DNA of 64,000 bases, from positions 1-64,000 of the forward strand of contig CAKUBN010000003.1 of assembly GCA_934643185.1 (NCBI GenBank), written 5' to 3'. Origin of the DNA: an uncultured Eubacteriales bacterium. GTDB lineage: Bacteria; Bacillota; Clostridia; Oscillospirales; Acutalibacteraceae. The position numbers and the translations under genes were made by a program. Positions 18,976 through 26,464 of the stretch are shown piece by piece (position 1 is the first letter of the stretch; each line of letters begins with the position of its first letter). The notes beneath the pieces were generated by a model. The model saw only the letters and a program-made list of their open reading frames with translations, had not been told where the DNA came from and made no database searches.

Positions 18976-19860
18976 TCACTTTTTCTCTTTCATGCCCGAG
19001 GGCGCAGCGCCGGTCACGGCTTGCTTTAAAAAGCCCTGCACCGCTTCGCCCGTGTTGCGCGGAAGGAAGCAGGTGCAGCCGGTATCCAGCTTTGCGATCC
19101 GCTCCATCTCCTGTTCCGTCAAGGCAAAATCAAAAATAGCCAGATTTTCCTGCATACGCTGCGGGTTAGAGGATTTCACAAGCGGCACAATGCCGCGCTG
19201 TGTCAGCCAACGCAAAACGACCTGCGCAGCGGATTTTTTGTGTGCCGCACCGATCTCACACAGCGTTTCGTTGTGGAAAATATCGTTCTGCCCGGCAGAA
19301 AGCGGCGACCACGCCTGCATCAGGATATTTTCTCCGCGGAGATATTGCAGCTCGTCTTCCCTTTGGAAAAACGGGTTGCACTCCAAAAGATTCACAGCGG
19401 GCTTCACCTTGTTCCAGAAAATAAAATCCGCCAGACGATCCTGTGTGTAATTATCTACACCGATGGCACGCACTTTTCCCGCTTCATACAGCTCTTCCAT
19501 TGCGCGCCATGCGCCAAAGCAGTCGTTATACGGCTGATGGATGACGAAAAGGTCCAGATAATCAAGTCCTAAGCGCTCCATAGAAGCCGCAAAGCCGCGC
19601 TTTGCCCCCTCATAGCTGATATCCGGAATCCACAGCTTTGTGGTAACAAAAAGCGCTTCGCGCGGCACGCCGCAGCGGCAGAGCGCACGCCCCACAGCCT
19701 TTTCGTTTCCGTATGCTGCCGCCGTGTCGATCAAGCGGTACCCGGCCTTTACAGCCTGCACCACCGCTTCCTCGCACGCGCTTTCATCGGTCATGCGAAA
19801 CACGCCATAACCGATCTTCGGCATTAAAACACCGTTATTCAGGGTCACAAAATCATTCAT
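18976..19860 (-). CDS. Aldo/keto reductase
   Basis: 294 residues, (beta/alpha)8 NADPH-dependent oxidoreductase. The catalytic tetrad is visible: Asp and Tyr in LIDTAAAYGNE, Lys in FVTTKLWI, His in LFVIHQPYND. The NADPH-binding C-terminal part contains VPLVKSSNPQRMQENL. Closest by eye to the AKR5-type 2,5-diketogluconate reductase family; the natural aldehyde or ketone is not deducible. Its ATG overlaps the stop of the MATE gene by four bases (ATGA), so they are co-translated. Confidence 0.92.
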   Translation of the reverse strand: MNDFVTLNNGVLMPKIGYGVFRMTDESACEEAVVQAVKAGYRLIDTAAAYGNEKAVGRALCRCGVPREALFVTTKLWIPDISYEGAKRGFAASMERLGLDYLDLFVIHQPYNDCFGAWRAMEELYEAGKVRAIGVDNYTQDRLADFIFWNKVKPAVNLLECNPFFQREDELQYLRGENILMQAWSPLSAGQNDIFHNETLCEIGAAHKKSAAQVVLRWLTQRGIVPLVKSSNPQRMQENLAIFDFALTEQEMERIAKLDTGCTCFLPRNTGEAVQGFLKQAVTGAAPSGMKEKK

Positions 19861-21233
19861 GCTTTATTCCTCTTCTCTATAAATTTTTTCGCCGGATGGC
19901 AGCATACAAGCGCCGCAAAAATGAGCAGCGCCGTAACCGTAAGGCTCACCGGATAAGCGGTCATGATGGTGCGGAACGTGCGGCTTTGCGGGAAAATGAA
20001 CGCGACCCACGCCAGACGAACGCCGCACACGCCGAGCATCGTCAAAAGCGCCGGCGCAAGCGAAATGCCGAACCCGCGCAGATAGCCGCTCATCACCTCA
20101 TACAAAAGGCTCAGCGAGTGCGACAGCATGACCATCACAAGGCGGATATATCCCGTTTCGATGACCTCGGGGTCGTTGTTGAAAACCGAAAGCAGTGGCT
20201 TGCCGAAAAGCAGAATGACCGTAATGGCCGCCGCAAGCGCAGCAAAGCCCTCCAAAAGGCACAGCGCCAGCGTCTTTTTACAGCGCTGCACCTCGCCCGC
20301 GCCGAAGTTTTGCCCCACAAACGTGGTGCAGGCCTGCGAAAACGAATTCAAAATATCATACGTAATGACCTCAATATTGAACGCTGCACTCGAGGCCGCC
20401 ATGACGACCGTGCCAAGGCTGTTGATGGCCGACTGAATGACGATGTTCGAGACCGCGAACACCGCGCTTTGCAGCCCAGCCGGCAAGCCGATGCGCAAAA
20501 TGCGCTTTAAAATGGAAAGATCGATGCGCAGCTTTTTCGGCTCCAAACGGATGACCTGCGCGGTGCGCCGCAATTTGCGGTACAGCAGCACGGCGCTGAC
20601 CGCATTCGCAAGCACAGTCGCAATGGCGACGCCGTTCACCGTCATGTGCAGCACCGCGACGAAAAACAAATTGAGCAGCACGTTCAGCACGCCGGAAGAC
20701 GCGAGCGCGGCGAGCGGGATCTTCGTCTCCCCCACACTGCGGAAAATCGCCGCTTCAAAGTTATACAGCAAAATGACCGGCAGGCCGGCAAAATAAATGC
20801 GCAGGTACAAAAGCGCCAGCGGAAAAACCTCCTCCGGCACATTGAGCAGCCCCAAAAGCGGCGCAGCGATGATCTCGCCCAAAAGCGCCACCAAAACGCC
20901 GCCGAGCACGGAGAACACCACGGAGGTGTGCACGGCCTTTTCAACGTCTTTTTTGTCACCGTGTCCAACAGCGTGCGCGATGACCACATTCGTGCCGAGC
21001 GCAATGCCGATGAACAAATTGACGATCAGCCCGATGATGGGGCTGTTTGCCCCCACGGCCGCCACCGCCGCCGTGCGCGCTTCTCCTGTAAAATTGCCCA
21101 CCACCGCCACGTCGGACGCGTTAAACAGCTGCTCCAAAATCGCGGTCGCCGCCACCGGCAGCGCAAACTGCGGCAGTCGGCTCCAAATCGGCCCGTGCAG
21201 CATATCCAGCTGCTTCTTCGTTTTTTCACCCAT
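19857..21233 (-). CDS. MATE family efflux transporter (first copy)
   Basis: About 458 residues, 12 predicted membrane segments in two repeated halves, typical of Na+- or H+-driven multidrug exporters (LPQFALPVAATAILEQLFNASDVAVVG in pieces, then GANSPIIGLIVNLFIGIALG). The ATG at 21233 has AAAGGTGAAG upstream and is preferred to the in-frame ATG at 21278. Transcribed divergently from a LysR regulator, which probably controls it, and coupled to the aldo/keto reductase. Confidence 0.92.
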   Translation of the reverse strand: MGEKTKKQLDMLHGPIWSRLPQFALPVAATAILEQLFNASDVAVVGNFTGEARTAAVAAVGANSPIIGLIVNLFIGIALGTNVVIAHAVGHGDKKDVEKAVHTSVVFSVLGGVLVALLGEIIAAPLLGLLNVPEEVFPLALLYLRIYFAGLPVILLYNFEAAIFRSVGETKIPLAALASSGVLNVLLNLFFVAVLHMTVNGVAIATVLANAVSAVLLYRKLRRTAQVIRLEPKKLRIDLSILKRILRIGLPAGLQSAVFAVSNIVIQSAINSLGTVVMAASSAAFNIEVITYDILNSFSQACTTFVGQNFGAGEVQRCKKTLALCLLEGFAALAAAITVILLFGKPLLSVFNNDPEVIETGYIRLVMVMLSHSLSLLYEVMSGYLRGFGISLAPALLTMLGVCGVRLAWVAFIFPQSRTFRTIMTAYPVSLTVTALLIFAALVCCHPAKKFIEKRNKA

Positions 21234-21260
21234 AAATAGCTTCACCTTTTTTCCCTCGCT

Positions 21261-21289
21261 ATTATAAGCCCCGTGCAAAGCAATAGCAA
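21261..21289 (-). promoter_or_regulatory. Promoter of MATE / aldo-keto reductase
   Basis: Minus strand TTGCTA (21289-21284), 17 bases, perfect TATAAT (21266-21261). It lies 28 bases from the divergent LysR promoter, so one bound regulator could affect both. Confidence 0.65.
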
Positions 21290-21316
21290 ATACTTATATA
21301 ACATGCTTTATTATAG

Positions 21317-21345
21317 TTGAAACGCATGGTCTTTCCTGTTATACT
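21317..21345 (+). promoter_or_regulatory. Promoter of the LysR-type regulator
   Basis: TTGAAA, 17 bases, TATACT, 18 bases before the ATG. The 28 bases between the two divergent promoters are AT-rich and contain T-N11-A spacings usable by a LysR protein. Confidence 0.6.
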
Positions 21346-21362
21346 AATTTTGAGGTGAAACT

Positions 21363-22259
21363 ATGGATATTCGGTCGCTTCGTTATTTTTTAATGACCGC
21401 CAGAGAAGAGAACATCACGCGCGCAGCGGAAAACCTGCACATTGCACAGCCGTCGCTCTCTCGCCAGCTGATGGAGCTGGAAGCAGAGCTCGGCCGTCCG
21501 CTTTTGGTGCGCGGCAAGCGAAAGATCACCCTGACGGAGGACGGCATTTTGCTGCGCAAGCGCGCGGAAGAGATCATCGCGCTGCTCGATAAGACCGAGC
21601 AGGAGATCACCGCCGACCGCACGGCCCTGCGCGGAGAGATCAGCCTTGGCGGCGCGCCGCTTAAAGAGATTTTGCAGGCGGCTGCCGCGCTGCGCCAAAA
21701 GCACCCGGACGTGCGCTTTTATTTTTACAGCAGCGACGCCACCGGCGTCACGGAGCGCTTAGACCACGGCAGCTTGGATTTCGCCGTTTTACTGGAACCC
21801 ATCGACACCGTAAAATACGAATATCTCCCGCTGAAAAACTCCGCCGCGCGTTGGGGGCTGCTGATGCCCGCCGACTGCACACTTGCGCAAAAGGCAGGCG
21901 TGCAAAAAGAAGACCTGTGCGCCGTGCCGCTCATCATGCACCGGCGCATCGGGCTGCAAAGGGAGATCGAGCACTGGGCGCAGACCGATATGGAGCGCAT
22001 GAACATCGCCGCCATGTACAACATCGTCACCGGCGACCCCGCCGTCTTCGTGCAGAACGGGCTGGGCTATTTTTTGACGAGCGATTCTCAGCTGCCCCAA
22101 AACTTAGACCCCGCGCTTTGCTTTCGCCCGCTCGACCCGCCGCTGACGCTTTCTCACGCGCTCGTCTGGAAGCGCCACGCCCCGCTTTCCCGCGCGGCAG
22201 AGGCCTTCTTAGAGCAAATTCAAAATCATTCGCAGAAAGGTGATTCCCATGCCCTTTGA
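21363..22259 (+). CDS. LysR-type transcriptional regulator
   Basis: 298 residues. The N-terminal winged helix has the standard LTTR start MDIRSLRYFLMTAREENITRAA and the recognition helix QPSLSRQLMELEAELG; the rest is a periplasmic-binding-protein-like effector domain. Divergent from a MATE exporter and overlapping the next gene by 11 bases. The likely targets are these neighbours; the effector is unknown. Confidence 0.93.
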   Translation: MDIRSLRYFLMTAREENITRAAENLHIAQPSLSRQLMELEAELGRPLLVRGKRKITLTEDGILLRKRAEEIIALLDKTEQEITADRTALRGEISLGGAPLKEILQAAAALRQKHPDVRFYFYSSDATGVTERLDHGSLDFAVLLEPIDTVKYEYLPLKNSAARWGLLMPADCTLAQKAGVQKEDLCAVPLIMHRRIGLQREIEHWAQTDMERMNIAAMYNIVTGDPAVFVQNGLGYFLTSDSQLPQNLDPALCFRPLDPPLTLSHALVWKRHAPLSRAAEAFLEQIQNHSQKGDSHAL

Positions 22260-22881
22260 TTTTAAGAAAGAATACAAAGAATTCTACATGCCAAAAAACA
22301 AGCCGGAGATCGTCACCGTGCCGCCTGCAAACTACATTGCGGTGCGCGGCACCGGCGACCCGAACGAGCCGGACGGTGCGTATCAGCAGGCCATCAGCGT
22401 TTTGTACGCCGTCGCCTACACGCTTAAAATGAGCTGCAAGACCGACCACCGCATCGAGGGCTTTTTCGAGTACGTCGTGCCGCCGCTTGAGGGCTTTTGG
22501 TGGCAGGAGAATACGGACAGCATCAATTACGCCGATAAATCCGCTTTTCACTGGGTCTCCGTCATCCGCCTGCCGGATTTCATCACCCAGGACGACTTCG
22601 CCTGGGCCGTGCAGACCGCCGAAAAGAAGAAAAAGCTCGATTGCAGCAAAGCGGAGTTTCTGACGATCGACGAGGGCCTTTGCGTGCAGATCATGCACCA
22701 CGGCGCATTTGACGACGAGCCCGCGACCGTGGCGCTGATGGACGCGTTCCTCGCCGAAAACGGCTATATAAACGATTTTACCGCCGCGCGCCTGCACCAC
22801 GAGATCTACCTCAGCGATGCCCGCAAGATCGCGCCGGAAAAGTGGAAAACCGTCATTCGCCATCCCATCAAAAAAGCATAA
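22249..22881 (+). CDS. GyrI-like small-molecule-binding domain protein
   Basis: 210 residues. The sequence from IVTVPPANYIAVRGTGDPN through EGFFEYVVPPLEGFWW matches the GyrI-like/AraC effector-binding fold as found in stand-alone proteins. No DNA-binding domain is present. The ATG at 22249 lies inside the 3' end of the LysR gene with GAAAGGTGAT upstream, so it is translationally coupled. The family binds and may detoxify hydrophobic ligands; here it could sense or sequester the compound exported by the MATE pump, which is inference. Confidence 0.8.
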   Translation: MPFDFKKEYKEFYMPKNKPEIVTVPPANYIAVRGTGDPNEPDGAYQQAISVLYAVAYTLKMSCKTDHRIEGFFEYVVPPLEGFWWQENTDSINYADKSAFHWVSVIRLPDFITQDDFAWAVQTAEKKKKLDCSKAEFLTIDEGLCVQIMHHGAFDDEPATVALMDAFLAENGYINDFTAARLHHEIYLSDARKIAPEKWKTVIRHPIKKA

Positions 22882-22894
22882 AGGAGCGTACCCC

Positions 22895-23398
22895 ATGAAA
22901 AAACTCATCACCCTGCGCGGCAACAGCGGCAGCGGCAAAACGACCATCGCAAGAGCTTTACAGGAAAAGTTCGGCAAAAACACCATGCTACTGTCCCAAG
23001 ATGTCATCCGCCGCGACATCTTAAAGACGAACGACGGCGCGGGCACCCGCGCAAACGACGTGCTCATCATGCTGCTTGAGTACGGCCACGCGCACAACGA
23101 GCTCGTCATTTTAGAAGGCATTTTGAACAGCCGATGGTACACCCCGCTTTTCGATGCCGCAAAAGCGCTCTACGGCGAAAACATCTGCGCGTACTATTTT
23201 GACCTCCCGTTTGAGGAGACGCTCCGCCGCCACCAAACGAAGGACAAGCGCACGGAGTTCGGCGAAGAGGAAATGCGCAGATGGTGGAACGAAAAGGACT
23301 ACGCCCCCGCATTAAACGAGCAGACCCTCACGCCCGACATGATGCAGGACGAGATCATCGACCGCATCTGCGCCGATTTAGAGCGCCTCGATACATAA
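22895..23398 (+). CDS. P-loop kinase-like protein (AAA_33 / zeta-toxin-like)
   Basis: 167 residues. Walker A GNSGSGKTT at about 8-16, then SQDVIRRDIL (substrate-binding Asp-Arg region) and a lid with LRRHQTKDKR, as in small nucleoside or antibiotic kinases of the AAA_33/zeta group. No antitoxin-like gene is adjacent, so a toxin role is not supported. Clean AAGGAG site before ATG and 13 bases after the GyrI-like gene. Substrate unknown. Confidence 0.78.
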   Translation: MKKLITLRGNSGSGKTTIARALQEKFGKNTMLLSQDVIRRDILKTNDGAGTRANDVLIMLLEYGHAHNELVILEGILNSRWYTPLFDAAKALYGENICAYYFDLPFEETLRRHQTKDKRTEFGEEEMRRWWNEKDYAPALNEQTLTPDMMQDEIIDRICADLERLDT

Positions 23399-23417
23399 AC
23401 CGCACATATAAATTCGG

Positions 23418-23445
23418 AAAGAGCGAGGTTCTCCCCGCTCTTTTT
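23418..23445 (+). terminator. Terminator after the P-loop kinase gene
   Basis: AAAGAGCG / CGCTCTTT stem with a 10-base loop, running into TTTTTGTGT, 20 bases after the stop. Ends the LysR-GyrI-kinase unit. The following 200 bases before the MFS gene are AT-rich with a TATAAAAT-type candidate -10 but no clear -35. Confidence 0.8.
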
Positions 23446-23647
23446 GTGTATATTGTATTATATTCTGCCCGAATTTCTATCGATGCAAAAATAATTTTAT
23501 AGCATTTTGTTCGTATCTATGATAAAATAGACACAGTGCATAATTTTCTTTCCCTTTACAAACCGACATCACGGATTTAACAGGGCGGCGCTACAATGTA
23601 AGACCGAAAGCACGCACCTGATTTTAAAAAGAAAGTAAGGTCTTCAC

Positions 23648-24943
23648 ATGAAATCAATTTTTCACGCACTCAACCGGCTCAAGGTCTTCCGCGGGCTGAC
23701 GGAACAGGAATTCGCATGGGTGCTCTACGACGTGGGCAACTCCGCGTTCACCATGCTCTCCTGCTCGCTCATCCCTATCTGGTTCAAGAGCCTCGCCATC
23801 GGCACTGCGCCGGGACAGATCACCTCGCATCAGGCAACGGCGTATTATTCCATCGCCGTGGCGGTCGTCACCGTTATCGTGGCGCTTTTAGGGCCGATCT
23901 TCGGCGTGCTCGCCGACCACAAAGATAAGAAAAAGGTGCTGTTCACCACCGTGGCAGCGCTCGGCATTTTCGGCTGCATCTTAAACGGCTTCATCACCGG
24001 CTGGCTGCTGTTCCTCATCGTTTTCGTGTTTACGAAGATCTGTTACAGCGCGTCGCTGACCATCTACGATTCCATGCTGAACGACGTCACCAGCGAAGAG
24101 CGTATGGACGAGGTCTCGTCCTACGGTTTTGCATGGGGCTACATTGGCTCGTGCATCCCGTTCCTCATCGCGCTCATCGCCTATGTGCTCGGCCCGGATA
24201 TGGTGGGCGTGCTGCCGGATATGCTTTCTAAGGGCATCGGCTTCACCGTGACCGCCGTGTGGTGGCTGCTCGTCACCATCCCGCTCATCCGCGGCTTTAA
24301 GCAGCGCAACTATGTGGAGACCGAGGGGCACGACATCCGCAAGGCGTTCGCAAAAATTTTCCAGACGCTCAAAAACATCGCGACGCACGATAAAAAGGTG
24401 CTGTTCTTCCTCATCGCGTTTTTCCTCTACATAGACGGCGTGGGCACCATCATCGATAACGCCATCAACATCGGCACAGACCTGAATCTCAACACGGTCG
24501 GGCAGGTCGTTTTCCTGCTTGCAACGCAGGTCGTCGCGTTCGGCGGCTCGCTCGTCTTTGCAAAACTCTCGAAGAAATACAGCACCGTCACGCTCATTCT
24601 CGTCTGCATCGCGGGCTATTTTGGCATCGCGCTGTATGCGCTCATGCTCAGCAGTCTCCTGCATTTCGCCATTTTGGCGTTCTTCATCGGCTGCTTCCAG
24701 GGCTCTATTCAGTCGCTCTCGCGCTCCTACTATTCCAAGATCATCCCGGCGGAAAACTCCGGCGAGTATTTCGGCATCTACGATATTTTCTCAAAGGGTG
24801 CATCCTTCCTCGGCTCTGCGGTCATCGCCGCTGTAAAGCTTGCAGGCGGAACCATCAACGTGGCCGTGGCATGTCTCGCGGTGTTCTTCGCGCTCGGCTT
24901 TATCTTCCTGCGCATTGCAGATAAGCAAAAAGCCATTCGGTAA
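23648..24943 (+). CDS. MFS transporter, UMF1 (Atg22-like) family
   Basis: 431 residues, about 12 membrane segments. The start LTEQEFAWVLYDVGNSAFTML is the hallmark of the UMF1/Atg22-like branch of the major facilitator superfamily, and LADHKDKKKV is the conserved cytoplasmic loop 2-3 motif. IGCFQGSIQSLSRSYYSKIIP is the equivalent motif in the second half. Fungal Atg22 exports amino acids from the vacuole; bacterial substrates are not established. A GNAT gene follows after nine bases, suggesting an operon. Confidence 0.9.
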   Translation: MKSIFHALNRLKVFRGLTEQEFAWVLYDVGNSAFTMLSCSLIPIWFKSLAIGTAPGQITSHQATAYYSIAVAVVTVIVALLGPIFGVLADHKDKKKVLFTTVAALGIFGCILNGFITGWLLFLIVFVFTKICYSASLTIYDSMLNDVTSEERMDEVSSYGFAWGYIGSCIPFLIALIAYVLGPDMVGVLPDMLSKGIGFTVTAVWWLLVTIPLIRGFKQRNYVETEGHDIRKAFAKIFQTLKNIATHDKKVLFFLIAFFLYIDGVGTIIDNAINIGTDLNLNTVGQVVFLLATQVVAFGGSLVFAKLSKKYSTVTLILVCIAGYFGIALYALMLSSLLHFAILAFFIGCFQGSIQSLSRSYYSKIIPAENSGEYFGIYDIFSKGASFLGSAVIAAVKLAGGTINVAVACLAVFFALGFIFLRIADKQKAIR

Positions 24944-24952
24944 GGAGACGGT

Positions 24953-25423
24953 ATGCTTTACACGATCCGTCCGTTCACCCCTGCCGAATATCCCCTTCTG
25001 AATGGCTTCCTCTATGAAGCAATCTTTGTCCCGAAGGGCGCCGAAAAGCCTCCGCGCGACGTTATCCGCACGCCGGAGCTTCAGGTTTACACGGAAAACT
25101 TCGGCAGAACGGGTGATTTTGCCATAGCGGCGGAAGCGAACGGCAAGATCATCGGCGCGGCATGGGCACGCATCATGCAGGATTATGGCCACATCGACAA
25201 CGAAACACCCTCCCTCGCGGTCTCGTTATACGATGAATACCGCGGCCACGGCATCGGCACGGCGCTTCTAAAAGCCCTGCTCGCCGCGATTCGCGAAGCC
25301 GGATACGACCGCGTTTCACTTTCCGTGCAAAAAGAGAATCGCGCCGCAAAGCTCTACGAAAAGCTCGGCTTCCGCACGGTTCGAGAGACGGACGAAGAGT
25401 ATATTATGGTGTGCCCATTGTAA
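24953..25423 (+). CDS. GNAT family N-acetyltransferase
   Basis: 156 residues. The acetyl-CoA-binding motif A is seen as DEYRGHGIGTALLKALL (R/QxxGxG/A) and motif B as NRAAKLYEKLGFRTVRE. The N-terminal half (YTIRPFTPAEYPLLNGFLYEA) resembles RimI-like acetyltransferases. Substrate unknown. AAGGAGAC site directly before the ATG, close behind the MFS gene. Confidence 0.88.
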   Translation: MLYTIRPFTPAEYPLLNGFLYEAIFVPKGAEKPPRDVIRTPELQVYTENFGRTGDFAIAAEANGKIIGAAWARIMQDYGHIDNETPSLAVSLYDEYRGHGIGTALLKALLAAIREAGYDRVSLSVQKENRAAKLYEKLGFRTVRETDEEYIMVCPL

Positions 25424-25442
25424 AACAAAACACAACATGCAA

Positions 25443-25471
25443 AAAGGAACGGTTTTTTACGCCGTTCCTTT
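25443..25471. terminator. Bidirectional terminator between GNAT and flavin reductase genes
   Basis: AAGGAACGG / CCGTTCCTT around TTTTTTACG, with TTCTTTT on the plus side and TTTTGCATG on the minus side. A diverged copy of the same sequence lies at 26182-26221 on the other flank of the flavin reductase gene. Confidence 0.8.
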
Positions 25472-25475
25472 TCTT

Positions 25476-26096
25476 TTACGCTTCATAAATCGGCTCAAAG
25501 TCGTCCGTTCCGTGCCCGCACAGCGGACAGATATAATTCTCCGGCAGCGCGCTGCCCTCATACACGTACCCGCAGATTTTGCACTGCCAGCCGATGATCT
25601 TCTTCTCCCGCTCGACCTTCTCCGGCTTCGGCTTCAGCTTATTCTGGTAATCCGCATACGTCAGCGGGGCGCGGTCGCTGCACACCTCGGCCTCCGTCAC
25701 CTCTGCGATAAAAAGCGTATGCGTGCCAAGGTCAATGCTGTGCGTCACCGTGCCGCTGAACCGTGCGCAGGTGCTCCAGTTCAGATACGGCACGCCGCTT
25801 TCGTCCGTCGGCAGCGGCAGGCCATCCAGCTTATCAACGTCGCGCCCGCTCTGCATACCAAAGTGCTTGATGGTTTCAAACGAGCAGCCGTCGTCCAGCA
25901 CGCTCAGCGTGAACCGCCCGCTTTCCTTGATAAGCGCGCTGGTGTAATTCGTATTCAGCACCGAGACCGCCACGCGCGCGGGGCTGCCCGCGACCTGCAC
26001 GCCGGTATTCACAATGCAGGCGTTCGCCCTTTCCCCCGCCTTTGCCGCCAGCAAAAACACGCCGTATGTCAAGTTATAAAACGCCTTATTATCCAT
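25476..26096 (-). CDS. Flavin reductase-rubredoxin fusion protein
   Basis: 206 residues. Residues 1-150 form an FMN-binding split-barrel flavin reductase domain (FYNLTYGVFLL, NTNYTSALIKESGRFTLSVL). Residues about 165-206 are rubredoxin with both iron-binding pairs, CKICGYVY and CPLCG. This is the high-molecular-weight rubredoxin layout of strict anaerobes, where NAD(P)H electrons pass through FMN to the iron centre and on to partners such as flavodiiron oxygen or nitric oxide reductases; no such partner is nearby. The ATG at 26096 has AAAGGAGGAG upstream and is preferred to more distal in-frame starts. Confidence 0.93.
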   Translation of the reverse strand: MDNKAFYNLTYGVFLLAAKAGERANACIVNTGVQVAGSPARVAVSVLNTNYTSALIKESGRFTLSVLDDGCSFETIKHFGMQSGRDVDKLDGLPLPTDESGVPYLNWSTCARFSGTVTHSIDLGTHTLFIAEVTEAEVCSDRAPLTYADYQNKLKPKPEKVEREKKIIGWQCKICGYVYEGSALPENYICPLCGHGTDDFEPIYEA

Positions 26097-26181
26097 TTTG
26101 CTCCTCCTTTTAAAATAGTAATAATTCTTATTTTTATAATAGTGGATAACAAGCAAAAAGTCAAGCCTTATTTTCGGTGTA

Positions 26182-26221
26182 TATGCAAAAAGGAACGGCG
26201 TAAAAACCATTCCTCTTTTTT
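26182..26221. repeat. Second copy of the terminator-like hairpin flanking the flavin reductase gene
   Basis: ATGCAAAAAGGAACGG is shared with 25438-25453 in the same orientation. The hairpin here is AGGAACGG / CCATTCCT with one mismatched pair, followed by CTTTTTTATG. The pair of copies brackets the flavin reductase gene. Confidence 0.6.
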
Positions 26222-26246
26222 ATGCTCTGTTCTGTTATTCTTTTCT

Positions 26247-26426
26247 AACGACTCGTTTCCGAGTCGTTTAGGAAACCCATGCAACTGGGTTTCCTACGGT
26301 TCAAACGTCCACCGGACGTTTGAACCTACTTTCCTAGTTTTTTATTAGGCAAAAGGATTTCGCCGTCTGCGGACGACGACTCGGGGCTCTGCCCCAAGTC
26401 CCCGTAAACTTTCTGAAGAAAGTTTA
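26247..26426. repeat. Array of consecutive inverted repeats
   Basis: Within 180 bases without a gene there are successive hairpins: 26247-26268 (9-bp arms), 26269-26296 (11-bp arms), 26298-26326 (13-bp arms, 3-base loop), a weak one at 26333-26350, 26364-26375 (4 bp), 26378-26400 (9 bp, one mismatch, GGGG/CCCC core) and 26405-26426 (10-bp arms, 2-base loop). The first three abut almost without spacing. There is no coding signal. It may be an array of palindromic repeats, a structured RNA, or the remains of a small mobile element. Confidence 0.7.
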
Positions 26427-26464
26427 ATCAAAGACTTTCAACCACGCTTCCCGTCAGAACGGTG

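Noticed and set aside
22895..23398. Zeta toxin of a toxin-antitoxin pair
   Set aside because: Walker A and overall size fit, but there is no adjacent epsilon-like antitoxin and the neighbours are a regulator and a ligand-binding protein.
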